Assembly: GCA_014380615.1 (NCBI GenBank)
Contig: JACMJM010000017.1
Coordinates: forward strand, 1 to 64,000
Length of the DNA stretch: 64,000 nt
Reading direction: 5' to 3'
Source of the DNA: Sphingobacteriaceae bacterium
GTDB lineage: Bacteria; Bacteroidota; Bacteroidia; Sphingobacteriales; Sphingobacteriaceae
A program made the position numbers and the translations under genes. This document shows, in pieces, positions 1 through 8,975 of the stretch; the stretch's first letter is position 1, and every line of letters begins with the position of its first letter. The notes beneath the pieces were generated by a model. It saw nothing but the letters and a program-made list of their open reading frames with translations. It was not told the origin of the DNA and ran no database searches.

Positions 1-74
1 GATCTTTTGCTCTGCCGCCAGCCTATAAAACTTACCAGAATAACATTAGCTAACACTAATAACGAAAATGCCAT
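1..74 (-). CDS. Possible partial membrane protein, N-terminus only
   Basis: An open minus-strand frame starts at an ATG at 74 and leaves the window at its left edge after about 24 codons. It begins MAFSLLVLANVILV and continues into a short basic stretch (GWRQSKR), which looks like an N-terminal membrane segment. It lies downstream of the yidC terminator in the same direction. The product is not recognised, and so short a frame could be chance. Confidence 0.3.
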   Translation of the reverse strand, partial: MAFSLLVLANVILVSFIGWRQSKR

Positions 75-102
75 CGACGTGGAATCTTCAAAATCAAAGC
101 AT

Positions 103-135
103 AAAAAAACCGTCTCATAATTGCTTATGAGACGG
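103..135 (-). terminator. Intrinsic terminator after yidC
   Basis: A perfect 11-bp stem (CCGTCTCATAA at 110-120 pairing with 125-135) closes a TTGC loop. On the minus strand it is followed by a run of seven T (the A-run at 103-109). It starts just 10 bp beyond the yidC stop codon. Confidence 0.85.
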
Positions 136-144
136 CCTCTTAAA

Positions 145-1995
145 TTATTTCTTTTTTGGTGCCTTCGGAGCTGGTTTGGCCGGTAATTCTTTTGCCGGTG
201 CCTGCTTTTCCCTCATGTAATTTTCCATTCGCTGCTGGAACTTCGACTTTTTGTCGGCATTCGGTTTCTTCTTATTGTCCTGAATTTGTGAGTGAATTTT
301 TTCATCATTCACAAATTGCTTGATAATATATTGCTGCGCGAAGGTCAGCATGTTTGCCAGGAAGTAATAGTAGTTTAAACCTGCCGGATAGCTGTTAAGC
401 ACCCCGAAGAAAATGATCGGAGTGATGTATCCGATATATTTCATTTGCCCCGTGGCACCCGAAATCTGGTTGTTGTAATACGTGTAGATCAGCGTAGAAA
501 CCGTCATCAGTAAGCACATTAAACTAATGTGATTGCCGATAAAAGGAATTTCAGGAATGCGGAGTATAGAATCGTAGGTTGACAAATCTTCCATCCATAA
601 AAAACTTTTGTGTCTTAACTCGAACAGATTAGGGAAGAAGAAAAAGAACGCCATAATGATCGGCATCTGTAACAGCATCGGAACACAACCACCTAATGGA
701 TTTACACCGGCCTTTTTATAAAGCTTCATGTACTCCTGTTGTAATAATGTCGGATTATCTTCTCCTACTTTTGCTTTAATCTCATCCATCTCCGGCTTCA
801 ATACCCGCATCTTAGCCATAGATAAGTACGACTTATAAGTTAGCGGAGATAATACCAGCTTTAGTATGATAGTGAGCCCAAAAATGATAAGTCCGTAACC
901 CCAGCCCAATTTCTCTAATGAGTTGAAAAGGGGGAGCACAGCATACCGATTAATCCATTTTAAAGGGCCCCATCCTAAATTAATCTGACGCTCTAAATCG
1001 TCGCCCTGATCATTTAAAATATTAAACTTGTTAGGGCCGAAATAGAATTCAAGCGGATAGGATCCGGCATTTGCCGGCAATTGCATGTTAGCTGAAAAAG
1101 ATTTTAACACACCCGCCTGACTTGAGTTTTTTACAGACAAACTCACTTTATCGAAACCGTTTTTCGCGATCAGTACATTCGAAAAGAAGTGCTGCTTAAA
1201 TGAAACCCATTTAATTTTACCGTCTTCACCTAAATCTTTAGACTCATCTTCGCTTAGGCCGATATAGTCAGGTTCGTTATCCGCATATTTAAAATATGCG
1301 GCAGAGTACTGAGTTCTTTCAGTTTTAAGATCTTTTTCCTTTTGCGTTAAGGTTGCCTGCCAATTTAGAGTGATGTTTTGTCCTTGTTGAAGAACAGATT
1401 GGATTCCGGAAGTTACTATAGTTAAGCCAACTTTGTAACTATCACCTTTTAAGGTGTAGATGTAATCTACAAACTGTGTAGGCGAGTAGTTCAAACGCAT
1501 GGTTACAGTGCCTGAATCGCTCTTGCTGATGCTTAACTTATCTGCTGATGGGGTGAAATATAAATCACTGGTATTTACAGCGGTACCACCAGCGTTAAAG
1601 GTAAGGCCAAAATTGCTTTGATCGGCGGTAAACATGATTACCGGCTTCTGATTGTAGGTTTTGTGCTCTTTTAATTCTACAGACTCAATTCTTCCGCCCT
1701 TAGAGCCGATGAAAACTTTTAGATGCTCATTTTCTAGCACTACCGGTGTGTTGTTTCCGGTGCGGGCCGTTCCAAAAGGGCCCTTAAGAAGGGCCGAATC
1801 TACTACTGGTTGCGATTTTACCGCAGCTGCGGCAGCTTGAGTTTTTGCTGCAGGCGTAGTTGTTTTTGATTTTTTTATTGAATCCTGAACAAATTCTTCT
1901 CTGGCTATTTCCAGGTCGGAGGGTTGCATAAACCACATCGATCCAACCAGAATAGCTAAGATTAAAAAAAGTCCGGTGAAAGTATTTCTGTCCAT
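145..1995 (-). CDS. yidC: Membrane protein insertase YidC
   Basis: YidC/Oxa1-family insertase that places proteins into the inner membrane, alone or with SecYEG. The 616-residue product has the Gram-negative layout: an N-terminal membrane helix (about residues 8-24), a low-complexity Ala/Lys linker, a large periplasmic beta-domain (about 85-345), then the conserved helical core (about 350-580; GLIIFGLTIILKLVLSPLTYKS and the GGCVPMLLQMPI region). The tail is very Lys-rich (ends KPAPKAPKKK), as expected for a ribosome-contacting C-terminus. It lies 24 bp downstream of pyrG on the same strand and probably shares its transcript. The ATG at 1995 is well placed before the signal-anchor. Confidence 0.97.
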   Translation of the reverse strand: MDRNTFTGLFLILAILVGSMWFMQPSDLEIAREEFVQDSIKKSKTTTPAAKTQAAAAAVKSQPVVDSALLKGPFGTARTGNNTPVVLENEHLKVFIGSKGGRIESVELKEHKTYNQKPVIMFTADQSNFGLTFNAGGTAVNTSDLYFTPSADKLSISKSDSGTVTMRLNYSPTQFVDYIYTLKGDSYKVGLTIVTSGIQSVLQQGQNITLNWQATLTQKEKDLKTERTQYSAAYFKYADNEPDYIGLSEDESKDLGEDGKIKWVSFKQHFFSNVLIAKNGFDKVSLSVKNSSQAGVLKSFSANMQLPANAGSYPLEFYFGPNKFNILNDQGDDLERQINLGWGPLKWINRYAVLPLFNSLEKLGWGYGLIIFGLTIILKLVLSPLTYKSYLSMAKMRVLKPEMDEIKAKVGEDNPTLLQQEYMKLYKKAGVNPLGGCVPMLLQMPIIMAFFFFFPNLFELRHKSFLWMEDLSTYDSILRIPEIPFIGNHISLMCLLMTVSTLIYTYYNNQISGATGQMKYIGYITPIIFFGVLNSYPAGLNYYYFLANMLTFAQQYIIKQFVNDEKIHSQIQDNKKKPNADKKSKFQQRMENYMREKQAPAKELPAKPAPKAPKKK

Positions 1996-2019
1996 TATAT
2001 ATCGTATCCTCTTCTAAAA

Positions 2020-3630
2020 CTATTTTTTTCTCGCCTGATTTAGCGAAGCGGCGACAAAGTTAACAAAAAGTGGATGCGGATTAGCAACTGTTGATTTTAA
2101 TTCGGGGTGAAACTGTCCGGCCACAAAGAAAGGATGATTCTTAAGTTCAACAATTTCTACCAGATTGTTTTCCGGATTTATTCCGGAAGCGATCATACCG
2201 GCAGTTTCATATTCTTTTAAATATTTGTTATTAAATTCGTAACGATGACGGTGCCGTTCGGTAATAGTAGATTTTCCATAAATGGTTGCCGCCTTTGTGC
2301 CTTTCTTAATTTCGCAGGTATAAGCACCAAGACGCATTGTTCCTCCCTTGTTTTTAATCTTCTTCTGCTCTTCCATCATCGAAATAACCGGATGCGGAGT
2401 GTTGTCGTCCATTTCGGTGCTATGCGCATCTTTATATCCCAAAACATTACGTCCGTATTCTATAACCGCGCACTGCATTCCCAGGCAGATACCAAAGAAC
2501 GGAATATTGTTTTCTCTTACATATTTAATGGCAGTTATCTTGCCGTCTATACCACGGTTTCCAAATCCCGGAGCAACCAGTAATCCGTTCAATCCTTCCA
2601 GTTTTTCATGTACATTTTCCGGAGTAATGCTTTCAGAATGAATAGAATGTACCCTCACTTTACATTCGTTTCTTGCGCCTGCATGAATAAATGATTCCAA
2701 AATAGATTTATAGGCATCTTGTAACTCAACGTACTTTCCTACCAGGCCGATATGTACTTCGGAAGTTGGGTTTTTAAGCCTTCCCAGAAAATCTTTCCAG
2801 GTTTCGAGATCGGGTTCAAGCTTGTGAGGAAGTTTTAGTTTGGTAAGAACTGTTTTATCAAGTTGTTCCTTCAACATTAAAAGAGGAACGTCGTATATTG
2901 TTGATGCGTCGATAGATTCAACAACCGCGTTAATATTAACGTTACAGAACAGAGCGATTTTTCTTCGGATATCCTGTGATAAATGATGCTCTGTACGGCA
3001 AACCAAAACATCAGGCTGAATTCCATACTCCAGAAGTGTTTTAACAGAGTGCTGCGTGGGTTTTGTTTTTAATTCTCCGGCTGCGGCCAGATAAGGAATA
3101 AGAGTAAGGTGAATAACAAGTGAGTTGTTATAGCCAATTTCCCATCTAAACTGACGAACCGCCTCGATATAGGGTAACGACTCAATGTCGCCTACTGTAC
3201 CGCCTAATTCGGTTATAACTATATCGTATTCACCGTTTTCGCCCAAAATGCGGATGTTGCGTTTTATCTCATCAGTAATGTGCGGAACCACCTGTACCGT
3301 TTTTCCCAGATAAGCACCTTCACGTTCTTTGTTAATTACGTTCTGATAAATCCGGCCGGTAGTAATGTTATTAGATTGAGAAGTAGGGGCGTTTAGAAAA
3401 CGTTCGTAATGACCAAGGTCAAGATCTGTTTCAGCACCGTCTTCGGTTACAAAGCATTCGCCATGTTCGTAAGGGTTTAAAGTACCCGGATCAATATTGA
3501 TATAAGGGTCGAACTTCTGAATGGTGACACGGTAACCGCGGGCTTGAAGAAGTTTTGCTAATGATGCGGATATAATCCCTTTTCCCAACGACGAAGTAAC
3601 GCCGCCCGTAACAAAAATATACTTAGTCAT
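2020..3630 (-). CDS. pyrG: CTP synthase
   Basis: Converts UTP to CTP using ATP and glutamine, the last step of de novo pyrimidine nucleotide synthesis in the cytoplasm. The 536-residue length is normal. The N-terminal synthetase domain opens with the nucleotide-binding stretch [12 protein letters not shown]. The C-terminal class-I glutamine amidotransferase domain has the nucleophile motif GICLGMQ and the catalytic pair in FHPEL. The start at 3630 follows a 55-60-nt leader from the TACCTTTG promoter box at 3692-3699. First gene of a pyrG-yidC unit. Confidence 0.98.
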   Translation of the reverse strand: MTKYIFVTGGVTSSLGKGIISASLAKLLQARGYRVTIQKFDPYINIDPGTLNPYEHGECFVTEDGAETDLDLGHYERFLNAPTSQSNNITTGRIYQNVINKEREGAYLGKTVQVVPHITDEIKRNIRILGENGEYDIVITELGGTVGDIESLPYIEAVRQFRWEIGYNNSLVIHLTLIPYLAAAGELKTKPTQHSVKTLLEYGIQPDVLVCRTEHHLSQDIRRKIALFCNVNINAVVESIDASTIYDVPLLMLKEQLDKTVLTKLKLPHKLEPDLETWKDFLGRLKNPTSEVHIGLVGKYVELQDAYKSILESFIHAGARNECKVRVHSIHSESITPENVHEKLEGLNGLLVAPGFGNRGIDGKITAIKYVRENNIPFFGICLGMQCAVIEYGRNVLGYKDAHSTEMDDNTPHPVISMMEEQKKIKNKGGTMRLGAYTCEIKKGTKAATIYGKSTITERHRHRYEFNNKYLKEYETAGMIASGINPENNLVEIVELKNHPFFVAGQFHPELKSTVANPHPLFVNFVAASLNQARKK

Positions 3631-3691
3631 GAATGATGGTTTGTATTTGATGCCCTTTAAGAGGGAAAATCAAATGTATTTGTACGGGATT

Positions 3692-3699
3692 CAAAGGTA
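3692..3699 (-). promoter_or_regulatory. Promoter -7 box for pyrG
   Basis: On the minus strand the sequence reads TACCTTTG, an exact match to the Bacteroidota -7 consensus TAnnTTTG. No convincing TTG box was found at the usual distance upstream. It predicts transcription starting near 3685. Confidence 0.6.
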
Positions 3700-3805
3700 T
3701 AAAAATTCTCTGCCCCTTTTTAAGAATGTGGAGATAAATCAATTTTGTGGAAAACTTGGTTTTGATAGAACTCCGAACAGGGACAGTTAAATGCCAATTT
3801 AGCTG

Positions 3806-3865
3806 GATGGATGTTTCGTATAATCGTTTTAAAATCTTAAAATTGATTTCCTCCGGAACTCTGCC
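3806..3865 (+). repeat. Direct repeat copy 1 (60 bp)
   Basis: First copy of an imperfect direct repeat. Both copies begin GATGGATG, contain a near-identical core (TTTAAAATCTTAAAATT, then ATTTCCTCC and GAACT) and end in a GCC. The second copy is at 3958-4017, 152 bp away. This one abuts an orphan terminator hairpin. Confidence 0.75.
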
Positions 3866-3900
3866 CAGGGAAATCGCTTTTAACTTTTTTAAGCTCCGAA

Positions 3901-3935
3901 CTTGCCAAAAGCTCCAAACTTTTGGCAAGTTTTTT
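3901..3935 (+). terminator. Orphan intrinsic terminator
   Basis: A perfect 11-bp stem (CTTGCCAAAAG at 3901-3911 pairing with CTTTTGGCAAG at 3919-3929) is followed on the plus strand by six T. No recognised gene reads into it: pyrG points away and the M16 operon starts downstream. It suggests a short plus-strand transcript in the 3700-3935 interval, or attenuation of reading from upstream. Confidence 0.65.
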
Positions 3936-3957
3936 CGCGATTAATCCAATTTCGGAA

Positions 3958-4017
3958 GATGGATGTACAGTGTTAAAGCTTTAAAATCTTAAAATTAATT
4001 TCCTCCTGAACTCCGCC
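3958..4017 (+). repeat. Direct repeat copy 2 (60 bp)
   Basis: Second copy of the 60-bp block described at 3806-3865. It ends about 30 bp before the promoter box of the M16 peptidase operon. Confidence 0.75.
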
Positions 4018-4048
4018 GAACTTATAATTCGAATGTCGATCAAACTTT

Positions 4049-4056
4049 TACCTTTG
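4049..4056 (+). promoter_or_regulatory. Promoter -7 box for the M16 peptidase operon
   Basis: TACCTTTG exactly matches the Bacteroidota -7 consensus and lies 22 bp before the first ATG. No clear -33 TTG is present. It is divergent from the identical pyrG box at 3692-3699. Confidence 0.6.
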
Positions 4057-4077
4057 CACATCTTTTAAGAAATTTAG

Positions 4078-5313
4078 ATGGTTTCATACAATCAGTTCAC
4101 ATTAGATAATGGCCTAAAGGTAATAGTTCATGAAGATTTCACTACGCCCATGGCTGTTGTGAATATTTTATATGATGTTGGTGCCCGCGACGAAAATCCC
4201 GAACAAACCGGATTCGCGCATCTGTTTGAGCATTTAATGTTCGGCGGATCGGTTAATATTCCATCGTACGATGAACCGCTTCAGCGTGTGGGGGGAGAGA
4301 ATAATGCGTTTACCAGTAATGATATCACCAATTATTACATTACCCTGCCAGCCGTAAACCTCGAAACCGCTTTTTGGCTGGAGAGCGACAGGATGCTGAG
4401 TTTGGCTTTTTCTGAGAAGAGTTTGGAAGTGCAGAAAAATGTAGTGTGCGAAGAGTTTAAGCAACGTTATCTTAACCAGCCTTACGGGGATGTGTGGTTA
4501 AAGTTGCGACCAATAGTTTATAAGAAGCATCCTTACCGTTGGGCCACAATTGGTAAAGAATTATCACATATTGAAAATGCTATAATGGAGGATGTTAAAG
4601 CTTTTTTCAATAAGTTTTACACTCCGTCAAATGCCATTATGGTGGTAGGAGGGGCCGTATTAACAGAAGATGTTAAGCAGCTTGCAGAGAAATGGTTTGG
4701 TAGTATTCCCTCGGGCCCAAAACCAGCCAGAAATTTACCTGCTGAACCGGAGCAAACGGTTGGGCAAAGGGAAGTTATAATATCTGATGTTCCCTTAAAT
4801 GCCATTTACATAGTATTTCACTCGCAGGCAAGAAACGAGCAAGGCTATTATGAGGCTGATTTAATTTCAGATATTTTGTCGAGAGGAAATGCCTCCAGAC
4901 TGCATATCAATCTCATTAAAGAAAGGAAGTTATTCAGCGAAATTCATGCCCACTCTACTGGCAGCCTCGACCCCGGCTTGTTTATTATTGAAGGAAAGCC
5001 TGTAAAAGGTGTAGCTATGGAAGATGCCGAAGCTGCGATATGGGATGAAATAGATAAGCTAAAAGCAGAACTGGTTCCCGCCGATGAGTTAACCAAGGTT
5101 AAGAATAAGATAGAATCAACCATGGTATTTTCAGAAATGAGTCTTTTAGATAAAGCCATGAATCTGGCAATGTTTGAGTTGCTGGGAAGTGCTTCAGATT
5201 TTAATAGTGAAACAGGAAGGTATTTGAGAGTAACCTCGGAGGAAATTAAAAATCGGGCGAATACTATCTTTCGAAAAGAAAACTCAACCACACTTTATTA
5301 TTTAGCGAAATAA
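4078..5313 (+). CDS. M16 family zinc metallopeptidase, catalytic subunit
   Basis: Pitrilysin-type (M16) peptidase of 411 residues, the one-repeat size of M16B/C processing peptidases. It carries the inverted zinc motif HLFEH (His48, Glu51, His52), with a downstream acidic pair in CEEF (about 125-126) that can supply the third zinc ligand. No signal peptide is evident, so a cytoplasmic site is likely. Its stop codon overlaps the next ATG by one base (TAATG), so the two proteins are almost certainly translated together and form a heterodimer, this one being the zinc-bearing half. The natural substrate cannot be told from sequence. Confidence 0.93.
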   Translation: MVSYNQFTLDNGLKVIVHEDFTTPMAVVNILYDVGARDENPEQTGFAHLFEHLMFGGSVNIPSYDEPLQRVGGENNAFTSNDITNYYITLPAVNLETAFWLESDRMLSLAFSEKSLEVQKNVVCEEFKQRYLNQPYGDVWLKLRPIVYKKHPYRWATIGKELSHIENAIMEDVKAFFNKFYTPSNAIMVVGGAVLTEDVKQLAEKWFGSIPSGPKPARNLPAEPEQTVGQREVIISDVPLNAIYIVFHSQARNEQGYYEADLISDILSRGNASRLHINLIKERKLFSEIHAHSTGSLDPGLFIIEGKPVKGVAMEDAEAAIWDEIDKLKAELVPADELTKVKNKIESTMVFSEMSLLDKAMNLAMFELLGSASDFNSETGRYLRVTSEEIKNRANTIFRKENSTTLYYLAK

Positions 5314-6587
5314 TGGTCGATAGAACTATAGCTCCGGCATTCAGAGCAGTTGAACAAATCCAGCTTATTCAGGCCCGGTCGCACGTGCTTGATAATGATA
5401 TAAAACTCTATGTGATAAACGGCGGCGACCAGGAGCTGATTCGGATAGAATTGATCTTTAAAAATGTAAACTGGAATTCTGCCAAGCCCTTGCAGGCCTA
5501 TGCGGTTAATTCTATGCTGGTAGAAGGTACAAGCCAGTTAAGTGCCCGCGAAATTGCGGAACGAATAGATTATTATGGTGCTTTTTTGCAAATGGACTAT
5601 AACTATGATTATTCTACCGTTACTCTGTTTACTTTAACAAAACATTTAGAGGCTACCCTCCCGGTTATTAAAGCAATTGTTACTGATTCTGTATTTGCCG
5701 AGAATGAACTTGCGACATTTAAAACAAATCAAAATCAAAAGCTCCTGGTTAGCCTCGAAAAAAACGACTATCAGGGCCGCCGTTTATTTAATCACGCCTT
5801 GTTTGGTGATACTATCTACGGGTATAAAGCGGATAGTATAGATTATGACAAGCTTGGCCGAGCCCAGCTTTTAGAATATTTTAAGGCGGCTTATCAACCC
5901 TCAAATTGTACAATAATTGCTTCGGGAAAGATTACTGATGAATCTATAAAATTGCTTAATTCTTTCTTTGGTAACGATTGGGATAATGGTTCGGAAATAT
6001 TACCAAACCAATTTTTATTCACTGCGGAGAAGGCCGCGGAACACTACATCGAGCGTCCGGACGCTTTACAATCGGCTATTCGGCTTGGACGTGTAACCGT
6101 AAACAGGGCCCATGCGGATTTCCCCGGTTTACAAGTTTTAAATACTGTTCTCGGAGGATATTTTAGTTCGAGATTAATGTCGAATATCCGCGAAGATAAG
6201 GGCTATACTTACGGTATTGGTTCGGCGGCTGTGTCTTTGCAAAATGCCGGTTATTTTGTTATCGGGTCTGAAGTTGGTGCCCAGGTTTGTGCGGCGGCAA
6301 TTACAGAGATTGAAAAAGAGATCCGGATTCTTCAAACGGAACTTATTCCTGAAGATGAGCTGGCACTCGTACGTAATTATATGATGGGTTCGTTACTTGG
6401 CAGTCTTGAAAATGCCTTATCACATGGCGATAAGTTTAAAAATATTTTCTTTTCAGGATTAACTTACGAGTACTATAATCAATACATAAATATCGTTAGA
6501 ACAATTACCGCAGAAGAATTACGGCAGTTGGCTGTAAAATACCTGGATCTGAGTGATTTGCAGAAAGTAATAGTGGGGAAGAAATAG
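5313..6587 (+). CDS. M16 family peptidase-like protein, non-catalytic subunit
   Basis: Partner of the preceding M16 peptidase. The 424-residue chain has the same fold signature, but the HxxEH zinc motif is absent from the equivalent region (VEGTSQLSAREIAERIDYYG). It keeps the Arg/Tyr pair of M16 proteins (SRLMSNIREDKGYTYGIGS), which helps bind substrate across the dimer interface. This matches two-gene M16 systems in which one chain holds zinc and the other the binding residues. Start ATG overlaps the upstream stop by one base. Confidence 0.92.
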   Translation: MVDRTIAPAFRAVEQIQLIQARSHVLDNDIKLYVINGGDQELIRIELIFKNVNWNSAKPLQAYAVNSMLVEGTSQLSAREIAERIDYYGAFLQMDYNYDYSTVTLFTLTKHLEATLPVIKAIVTDSVFAENELATFKTNQNQKLLVSLEKNDYQGRRLFNHALFGDTIYGYKADSIDYDKLGRAQLLEYFKAAYQPSNCTIIASGKITDESIKLLNSFFGNDWDNGSEILPNQFLFTAEKAAEHYIERPDALQSAIRLGRVTVNRAHADFPGLQVLNTVLGGYFSSRLMSNIREDKGYTYGIGSAAVSLQNAGYFVIGSEVGAQVCAAAITEIEKEIRILQTELIPEDELALVRNYMMGSLLGSLENALSHGDKFKNIFFSGLTYEYYNQYINIVRTITAEELRQLAVKYLDLSDLQKVIVGKK

Positions 6588-6595
6588 TTTATTGG

Positions 6596-6723
6596 TTGAT
6601 AGTCATTAGTTGATAGTTGATAGTCAATAGTCATTAGTTGATAGTCAATAGTCAATAGTTGATAGTCAATAGTCCATTGTCAAAATAGTAAAATTGGTCT
6701 ATTATCCATGGTCTATTGTCCAT
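6596..6723 (+). repeat. Heptanucleotide tandem repeat array
   Basis: From 6596 to 6672 the DNA is eleven consecutive 7-mers of three kinds: TTGATAG, TCAATAG and TCATTAG. The array degrades through TCCATTG, and period-7 structure returns at 6696-6723 as two near-identical 14-mers (GGTCTAT-TATCCAT and GGTCTAT-TGTCCAT). It lies between the M16 operon and the guaB promoter. It resembles short tandem heptamer repeats in intergenic DNA of other bacteria; no coding role is likely. Confidence 0.85.
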
Positions 6724-6741
6724 CATCCTTGTCGCTCCCTA

Positions 6742-6771
6742 TTGTAGCTTCAAATTATTTTCTTAGCTTTG
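6742..6771 (+). promoter_or_regulatory. guaB promoter
   Basis: TTG at 6742-6744, a 19-bp spacer and TAGCTTTG at 6764-6771 match the Bacteroidota -33/-7 promoter. Transcription would begin near 6778, about 20 nt before the ATG at 6798. This rules out the longer in-frame start at 6708, which lies upstream of the promoter. Confidence 0.75.
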
Positions 6772-6797
6772 CCCGGCAAATAACCCCAATATTTGCT

Positions 6798-8267
6798 ATG
6801 CATCTTGATCCCGAAAAATTTATTGCCGAAGGCCTTACTTACGACGATGTTCTCCTGATTCCTGCTTATTCTGAAGTTTTACCACGTGATGTTGATACCA
6901 GTACTTTTCTTACCAAAAAAATCCGCTTAAATGTTCCAATTGTATCGGCAGCCATGGATACGGTTACAGAATCCGGGCTTGCTATTGCTATAGCGCAAGC
7001 GGGAGGTATGGGTATTCTTCATAAAAACATGAGCATCGCGCTTCAGGCCGAAGAGGTTAGAAAAGTAAAACGCTCTGAAAGCGGGATGATACAGGATCCT
7101 GTAACGCTTAATGAAGATGCATTAGTAAGCGATGCTTTCAAAATAATGAAAGATTATAGCATCGGGGGGATTCCGGTAATAAACACCAAAAATATACTTG
7201 TCGGCATTATTACCAATCGTGATTTGCGCTTTCAAAAAGATATGAAACGTCCTATCCGGGATGTGATGACGAAGGAAAATCTGATTACCGCTCCGGCCGG
7301 AACAACTTTAGTTCAGGCGGAGGAAATTTTGCAGGACTATAAAATCGAGAAATTGCCGGTCGTTAATTCGGCAGGCGAACTGGTAGGTTTAATTACCTTC
7401 AAAGATATCCAGAAGGTGAAAAACTATCCGAAAGCTTGTAAGGATGAGCATGGCCGTTTACGTGTGGGTGCCGCGGTAGGTGTTACCCCCGATACTTTGG
7501 ATAGGGTAGATGCCCTGGTTAAAGCCGGTGTAGATGCGATCGCGATTGATACCGCACACGGACATTCTTTAGGTGTAATCAATAAAATAAAAGAAGTTAA
7601 GTCTAAATACCCTGATCTACAGGTAATTGCGGGCAATATAGCTACCGGAGAAGCCGCAAAAGCTTTGGCCGACGCAGGTGCCGACGCGGTAAAAGTGGGT
7701 ATTGGGCCAGGCTCTATTTGTACAACACGTATTATTGCCGGGGTAGGCGTTCCTCAGTTGTATGCCGTGTATGAATGCGCCAAAGCTTTACGCGGTACAG
7801 GGGTGCCTGTAATTGCCGACGGGGGCATTAAACATACGGGTGATATTCCTAAAGCCATCGCTGCGGGTGCGAGTGCTATCATGGCGGGTTCATTATTTGC
7901 CGGGGTAGAAGAATCGCCGGGCGAGACCATTATTTACGAAGGCCGTAAGTTCAAGTCTTATCGGGGCATGGGTTCTATCGAAGCGATGGAACAGGGTTCT
8001 AAGGATCGTTATTTCCAGGATGTGGAAGATGATATAAAAAAGCTCGTTCCCGAAGGAATAGTGGGCCGTGTTCCATTCAAAGGATCTTTAGGAGAGGTAA
8101 TGTATCAATACACCGGTGGTTTACGGGCCAGTATGGGATATTGCGGTGCAGCTACTATCGAGGATTTACAAAATGCCAGGTTTGTTCGCATAACCGCGGC
8201 GGGCATGCGCGAAAGCCACCCGCATGATATCACAATTACAAAAGAGGCTCCCAATTATACCCGGTAG
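6798..8267 (+). CDS. guaB: Inosine-5'-monophosphate dehydrogenase
   Basis: Oxidises IMP to XMP with NAD+, the committed step of guanine nucleotide synthesis. With the start at 6798 the protein is 489 residues, the normal bacterial size. It has the (beta/alpha)8 barrel interrupted by a CBS-domain pair (about residues 95-205), the phosphate-binding loop with catalytic Cys308 in GPGSICTTR, and the mobile flap near the C-terminus. The start is chosen because [20 protein letters not shown] matches the family N-terminus and the promoter lies just upstream; a longer frame from 6708 runs into repeat DNA. Confidence 0.97.
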   Translation: MHLDPEKFIAEGLTYDDVLLIPAYSEVLPRDVDTSTFLTKKIRLNVPIVSAAMDTVTESGLAIAIAQAGGMGILHKNMSIALQAEEVRKVKRSESGMIQDPVTLNEDALVSDAFKIMKDYSIGGIPVINTKNILVGIITNRDLRFQKDMKRPIRDVMTKENLITAPAGTTLVQAEEILQDYKIEKLPVVNSAGELVGLITFKDIQKVKNYPKACKDEHGRLRVGAAVGVTPDTLDRVDALVKAGVDAIAIDTAHGHSLGVINKIKEVKSKYPDLQVIAGNIATGEAAKALADAGADAVKVGIGPGSICTTRIIAGVGVPQLYAVYECAKALRGTGVPVIADGGIKHTGDIPKAIAAGASAIMAGSLFAGVEESPGETIIYEGRKFKSYRGMGSIEAMEQGSKDRYFQDVEDDIKKLVPEGIVGRVPFKGSLGEVMYQYTGGLRASMGYCGAATIEDLQNARFVRITAAGMRESHPHDITITKEAPNYTR

Positions 8268-8282
8268 TATCGGCTTTTGGAG

Positions 8283-8346
8283 CGATAATTCAAAATATCG
8301 GTTAATTGACCGATATTTTGAATTATCGGTTATTTACCCGATAATT
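8283..8346 (+). promoter_or_regulatory. Nested palindromes, probable satD operator
   Basis: A perfect 20-bp inverted repeat (8283-8302 with 8309-8328, 6-nt loop) overlaps a second one: AATTATCGG (8321-8329) facing CCGATAATT (8338-8346). In all, five half-sites related to CCGATAAT/ATATCGG occur in 64 bp. They end 18 bp before the ATG of the SatD gene, whose product has a C-terminal helix-turn-helix-like stretch, so autoregulation is a reasonable guess. The structure has no T-run and does not look like a terminator. Confidence 0.6.
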
Positions 8347-8363
8347 GTAGAAAGCAATTTGTG

Positions 8364-8975
8364 ATGGTAAGTATTTTAACTGGCGATATCATTAATTCAA
8401 GAAAAGATTCTGTTGAAAGCTGGCTTAATGTTTTAAAAGCCGCTTTGCAATCTTCGGGAACAAAAAAACAATGGGAAATATATCGCGGCGACAGTTTCCA
8501 ATTAGAAACCGCCCCTGAAGACGCCCTGTTAAAAGCCATCTACCTGAAAGCCTGCGTTAAAACCGTTAAAAATATTGATGCCCGTATAGCCATCGGCATA
8601 GGCGGGAAAAATTATACGGCCGATAAAATTTCAGAATCAAACGGAGAAGCGTTTGTTTTTTCGGGTGAAAAGTTCGACGAACTTAAAAAGGAGCGGGTAA
8701 CTTTAGCTATCCAAACACCTTGGGAGACCTTTAATTACGAAATGAATGTGATTATCCGACTTGCTTTAATCGCCATCGACAATTGGAGCCAGGTATCTGC
8801 CGAAATGGTAAAATTATCTATAGAAAATGCTGCCATCTCCCAACTTGAACTCGCGGAGCTGTCTAATAAATCACAATCTACCGTAAGCGAAGCATTAAAG
8901 CGTGCCCGCCTTGCCGAAATATTGGAATTGGATACCTTATACAGAAGGAAGTTAACGCAGCAGCTCAATATGTAA
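8364..8975 (+). CDS. SatD family protein
   Basis: 203-residue protein that I assign to the SatD family from its N-terminus (MVSILTGDIINSRKDS) and the WEIYRGDSFQLE motif; the biochemical role of the family is not established. The last 60 residues (SQLELAELSNKSQSTVSEALKRARL) read as a winged or simple helix-turn-helix, so the protein may bind DNA, perhaps the palindromes just upstream. ATG at 8364 is preferred over GTG at 8361. Its stop overlaps the next start by one base (TAATG), coupling it to the DUF3307 membrane protein. Confidence 0.85.
   Translation: MVSILTGDIINSRKDSVESWLNVLKAALQSSGTKKQWEIYRGDSFQLETAPEDALLKAIYLKACVKTVKNIDARIAIGIGGKNYTADKISESNGEAFVFSGEKFDELKKERVTLAIQTPWETFNYEMNVIIRLALIAIDNWSQVSAEMVKLSIENAAISQLELAELSNKSQSTVSEALKRARLAEILELDTLYRRKLTQQLNM

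Noticed and set aside
2245..2641. Two plus-strand open frames inside pyrG
   Set aside because: They are antisense shadows of the well-supported pyrG frame and show no domain or start signal.
3747..3944. A 65-codon plus-strand frame in the pyrG/M16 gap
   Set aside because: It runs through repeat copy 1 and the orphan terminator, has no recognisable sequence, and is better explained by non-coding DNA.
6596..6723. CRISPR array
   Set aside because: Repeats are 7 bp with no unique spacers, so this is a simple tandem repeat.
6708..6797. Upstream in-frame extension of guaB
   Set aside because: It lies in repeat DNA and upstream of the guaB promoter; family alignment starts at 6798.
8283..8346. 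Terminator after guaB
   Set aside because: The palindromes are long and AT-rich but lack a T-run, and they cluster as half-sites ahead of satD, which fits an operator better.
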